Shown: positions 61,533-64,000 of the stretch, in pieces
Layout: every line of letters begins with the position of its first letter
Position numbering within the stretch: position 1 is the stretch's first letter
Assembly (NCBI RefSeq): GCF_018588945.1
Contig: NZ_JAFIWA010000005.1
Coordinates: 62,001 to 126,000 of the forward strand
Length of the DNA: 64,000 nt
Direction: 5' to 3'
Source of the DNA: Microbacterium flavescens
GTDB taxonomy: Bacteria > Actinomycetota > Actinomycetes > Actinomycetales > Microbacteriaceae
Notes under the pieces: model-generated
Told to the model about the DNA's origin: nothing
What the model saw: only the letters and a program-made list of their open reading frames with translations
The model's database searches: none
Program-made: the position numbers and the translations under genes

Positions 61533-63131
61533 TCAGGAGGTGCAGGCCCTCCCGTTCAGGTGGAACTGCCACGGCTCCACGGCGGCGCCGACGCCGGTCA
61601 CCGCGAGGGCGGCCGTCTTGCCGGGGCGCAGCGCTCGCGCACCCTCGACCGTGACCGTGGCTCCGTCCTGCGCGAACGAGCCGCCGACGACCTTGACGAC
61701 CTTCTGGGTGCCGTCGAACGTCCACGTGAGCGTCCACGGAGCGAGCGTCGCCGCCCCGTTGTTGCGCACGGTCAGCGCGGCGAGGAAGCCCTTGCCGATC
61801 TTCGTGCCCACGACCTTGACCTGGCAGTCGAGGGGCGCGAGCGGCGGGTTCGCCAGCGCGATGAGCTCGCGCGCCTGCTCGGCGAACCACTGCCCCGCGG
61901 CGGGATCCTCCATGCCGCGCTCGGGGTCGAGCGGACCGCCGGTCCCGCGGAAGCACTTGCCGTCGGACTCGCCCGGCACCTTGATCCACAGGTAGGCGTC
62001 GACCAGCGCGGCGCCGGTCTCCGTCGTGGGGCGCAGACCGAGGCCCCGGTCGGGCGGGTTGCACCAGTCCTCGTGCTCCGGGTAGACACCCTCGGGGTAG
62101 TCCCACGGCCCGAGGCCGTTGCGGCTGGTGTCGACGACGAATCGCGTGGTGGGCTCGACTCCGCCGAGGATCGACTCGTAGCGCGAGTCCACGCCGTCGG
62201 TGTTGAGCGTGAGGTCGGGGTTGCCCGGCCCCCACTCCCCGTACGGAGACATCGCGGTGCCGTTCCAGTCGGTCGCCGGGCCGCCGTTCCAGTACTGGTT
62301 TCCGCACGAGCCGTAATCACCCGGGTTCACCTGGGTGACGTACGCGATGCACGACGACACCCACGTGCCGAAGAAGGTCGAGTTCGTCGTGAACTGGTAG
62401 TTCGACGCGTTCAGGAAGAACCCGTCGGCGCGCTCGACACCGCCCCTGAGGAGGCGGTCCGAGATCTCGCCCACGTTGAGCCAGCTCGATCCCGTTCCGT
62501 CGAGGTAGACCGAGGTGCTCGCGAGTGCGCCGAGCGCGTCGACCGCGTAGTTCAGCTGCGTGTAGCGTTCGGCGGAAGCCGTCTCGGCGGGCACCTCCGC
62601 CGGCTGGCACCACTCCGTGACTCCGTCGAGGGTGGTGTAGTGGGGGATGATGCCGAGTCCGTCGGGCTCGAGGATCACGGTGGCCGCTCGGTCGCCGATG
62701 CCCGCGGCGAAGCCGTCGATCCACGCCTGGTAAGCGGCGGTGTCGAGGGCGCCGCCGGCGGAGTACTGGGCGCAGTCGCGGAACGGCAGGTTGTACGCCA
62801 CCAGCACGGGCATCTGACCCTTGGCCGCTGCAGCGCTCACGACGTCGTCGACGGCAACCTGCACCTCCGCGGGCGTGCCCTCGGTGAACCAGTCGGCGGA
62901 GGGGATCGAGCCGAGGAGCTGCGCATCCGCGCGTGCCTGGCCCTTGAGCGACTGCGCGGCCTCGAGCGTGGTGCTCCAGGGATTCAGGAACAGCTCGGAG
63001 CCGGCCAGTCCTCCCTCGGCGGCGCCGGCGGGGGCTGCGGCCAGGGGGATCGCGAGCCCTGCGGCGAGGGCGGCGATCGCGCCGACCGCGGCCGCCCTGC
63101 GTCGCACCGAGTGGGGGGATGAGTGGGACAT
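61533..63131 (-). CDS. Secreted GH6 cellulase with C-terminal CBM2-like domain
   Basis: 532 residues. Signal peptide 1-36 (ends APAGAA). GH6 core from about 40: LVAYNLPFRDCAQYSAGG, ILEPDGLGIIPHY, YLDGTGSSWLNVGEISDRL, FVVDTSRNGLGPW and LWIKVPGESDGKC. The last 100 residues (CQVKVVGTKIGKGFLAALTVRNNG to WQFHLNGRAC) form a CBM2-type cellulose-binding module with its terminal Cys pair. Exo- or endo-cellulase; loops not analysed. ATG at 63131 with AGGA upstream. A perfect CelR/CebR box is 75 bp before the start. Confidence 0.94.
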   Translation of the reverse strand: MSHSSPHSVRRRAAAVGAIAALAAGLAIPLAAAPAGAAEGGLAGSELFLNPWSTTLEAAQSLKGQARADAQLLGSIPSADWFTEGTPAEVQVAVDDVVSAAAAKGQMPVLVAYNLPFRDCAQYSAGGALDTAAYQAWIDGFAAGIGDRAATVILEPDGLGIIPHYTTLDGVTEWCQPAEVPAETASAERYTQLNYAVDALGALASTSVYLDGTGSSWLNVGEISDRLLRGGVERADGFFLNASNYQFTTNSTFFGTWVSSCIAYVTQVNPGDYGSCGNQYWNGGPATDWNGTAMSPYGEWGPGNPDLTLNTDGVDSRYESILGGVEPTTRFVVDTSRNGLGPWDYPEGVYPEHEDWCNPPDRGLGLRPTTETGAALVDAYLWIKVPGESDGKCFRGTGGPLDPERGMEDPAAGQWFAEQARELIALANPPLAPLDCQVKVVGTKIGKGFLAALTVRNNGAATLAPWTLTWTFDGTQKVVKVVGGSFAQDGATVTVEGARALRPGKTAALAVTGVGAAVEPWQFHLNGRACTS

Positions 63132-63206
63132 GGGGGTATTCCTCTCCGGGGTCATCGTCGACCACGGCTCACGGCGTCGGTGTCGCGAACCGGCCGTCGC
63201 GAAGCG

Positions 63207-63220
63207 TGGGAGCGCTCCCA
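63207..63220. promoter_or_regulatory. CelR/CebR operator before the cellulase
   Basis: TGGGAGCGCTCCCA, a perfect 14-bp palindrome, identical to the LacI-family box known for cellulase control in Thermobifida (CelR) and Streptomyces (CebR). Cellobiose releases the repressor there. Confidence 0.9.
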
Positions 63221-63288
63221 CGACGGTCATTGGTCACAGGATGACGCACCCTGCGCCGGGCGTCAACGGGTAAGACGCGGAACCGAGG

Positions 63289-64000
63289 TCAGACCCGAAC
63301 GGGGAACCGCTGGTCGAGCCACGCCAGCAGGTCTCCGCGCACGTCGGCCTGCATCACCTCGTTGAAGATCTCGTGTCGTGCGCCGGGATACACCAGCGTG
63401 GTGACGTCGGTGAAACCGGACCGCGTCCGGTAGGCGTCGGCGAGGCGGTGCACGCTGCGGGGTCCGCCCACGGTGTCGTCGCGACCGACCATCAGGAGCG
63501 TCGGGATGTCGCGGCCCAGGTTGCGACGGGGCCGGCCGTACATGCGGAGGGAGTCGACCACGCCGATCAGCTTGATGGGGTCCTCCGAGGTCGTCAGGGG
63601 ATCGTCGAGGAAGGCGCGCCCGACCGTCAGGTCGCTCGAGAGCCACTCCGTGCCCGTCGCGTCCGGTCCGTCCCAGGGTCTGTTCAGACCGCTGGTGCGG
63701 ATCGAACCCGGCATCCGCAGCGCCGAGCCGGTCAGGACGAGTCCGTCGTACGCGTCGGGATGGAGGTTCACGAGCATCTGCGCGAGCACCGACCCTCCCG
63801 AGTGGCCCAGCAGCACGAGCGGCAGCGTCGAGTGCTCGGCTCGGAGCTGCTCGCTGAACTGCCACATCGTGGCGAGGGCCGCTCGGAGGCCACCGGGGCC
63901 GAGATGGCCGAGACGCGAGACGTCGCCGCGATGCTGGCCCATTCCGGTGCGACCGTGGCCGCGGTGGTCGGCCGCATACACGGTGTAGCCGTCCGCGGTG
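63289..64000 (-). CDS. Alpha/beta-hydrolase (monoacylglycerol-lipase/S33 type), N-terminus cut by the window
   Basis: At least 237 residues; the frame runs off the window end. ADHRGHGRTG marks the first strands, nucleophile Ser in VLLGHSGGSVLAQML, acid Asp in LLMVGRDDTVGG, and His in GARHEIFNEVMQ. A cap domain with WDGPDATGTEWL follows the nucleophile. The substrate may be a lipid ester. Stop codon at 63289-63291. Confidence 0.88.
   Translation of the reverse strand, partial: TADGYTVYAADHRGHGRTGMGQHRGDVSRLGHLGPGGLRAALATMWQFSEQLRAEHSTLPLVLLGHSGGSVLAQMLVNLHPDAYDGLVLTGSALRMPGSIRTSGLNRPWDGPDATGTEWLSSDLTVGRAFLDDPLTTSEDPIKLIGVVDSLRMYGRPRRNLGRDIPTLLMVGRDDTVGGPRSVHRLADAYRTRSGFTDVTTLVYPGARHEIFNEVMQADVRGDLLAWLDQRFPVRV

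Overview
The window is high-GC actinobacterial DNA. The protein families, the GTG starts, the many leaderless-looking promoters (a TANNNT box 5-8 nt before the start codon) and the tandem LCP genes point to Microbacteriaceae, probably Microbacterium. That placement is inferred from sequence style; no rRNA gene is present. I count about 50 protein genes, two intact tRNA-Ser genes and one tRNA fragment.

Layout. (1) 1-8345: an amino-sugar locus. It holds a GH84 O-GlcNAcase-type hexosaminidase, a SIS-domain protein, a BadF-type sugar kinase, a GNAT protein that looks like the C-terminal domain of human O-GlcNAcase, a CUT1 ABC importer with a lipoprotein receptor, and two dehydrogenase-type enzymes. 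A strong promoter with a ROK-like palindrome over the start site precedes the receptor gene. (2) 8792-17819: an island of about 9 kb bounded by 61-bp direct repeats of the 3' part of tRNA-Ser(GCU). It carries a thioredoxin-reductase-like flavoprotein, an ArsR/SRPBCC pair, a membrane protein divergent from a two-component system, an APH-fold phosphotransferase, a broken serine hydrolase, a SemiSWEET and an Erm 23S rRNA methyltransferase with an upstream leader peptide and attenuator. No integrase is recognisable. (3) 18021-30694: a heterodimeric ABC exporter, a large secreted GH43 protein, two LCP cell-wall ligases, tRNA-Ser(UGA), a HAD phosphatase and SerS. (4) 30760-45474: a lipid kinase, photolyase, a DPT-repeat surface protein with an LAVTG sorting signal, a luciferase-like oxidoreductase, a LuxR/TPR regulator with a methyltransferase, PheA, Pgm, a LacI regulator and glycerate kinase. 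(5) 45540-52267: a ThuA-like protein, then a LacI regulator divergent from galT-galK, then small housekeeping or hypothetical genes. (6) 52349-64000: GH3 glucosidase and MFS transporter divergent from a TetR regulator and esterase, an F420-type oxidoreductase, an orphan DNA methyltransferase, a fused lipoate ligase, a secreted GH6 cellulase behind a perfect CelR/CebR box, and a hydrolase cut by the window end.

The chromosomal backbone is that of a plant-polymer and amino-sugar degrader: importers, exo-glycosidases and secreted hydrolases, each near its own operator palindrome (ROK, LacI, TetR, CelR types). The island is different in character and looks acquired for antibiotic resistance. A dispersed 35-40 bp repeat sits next to gene 3' ends at four places and may act as a terminator.
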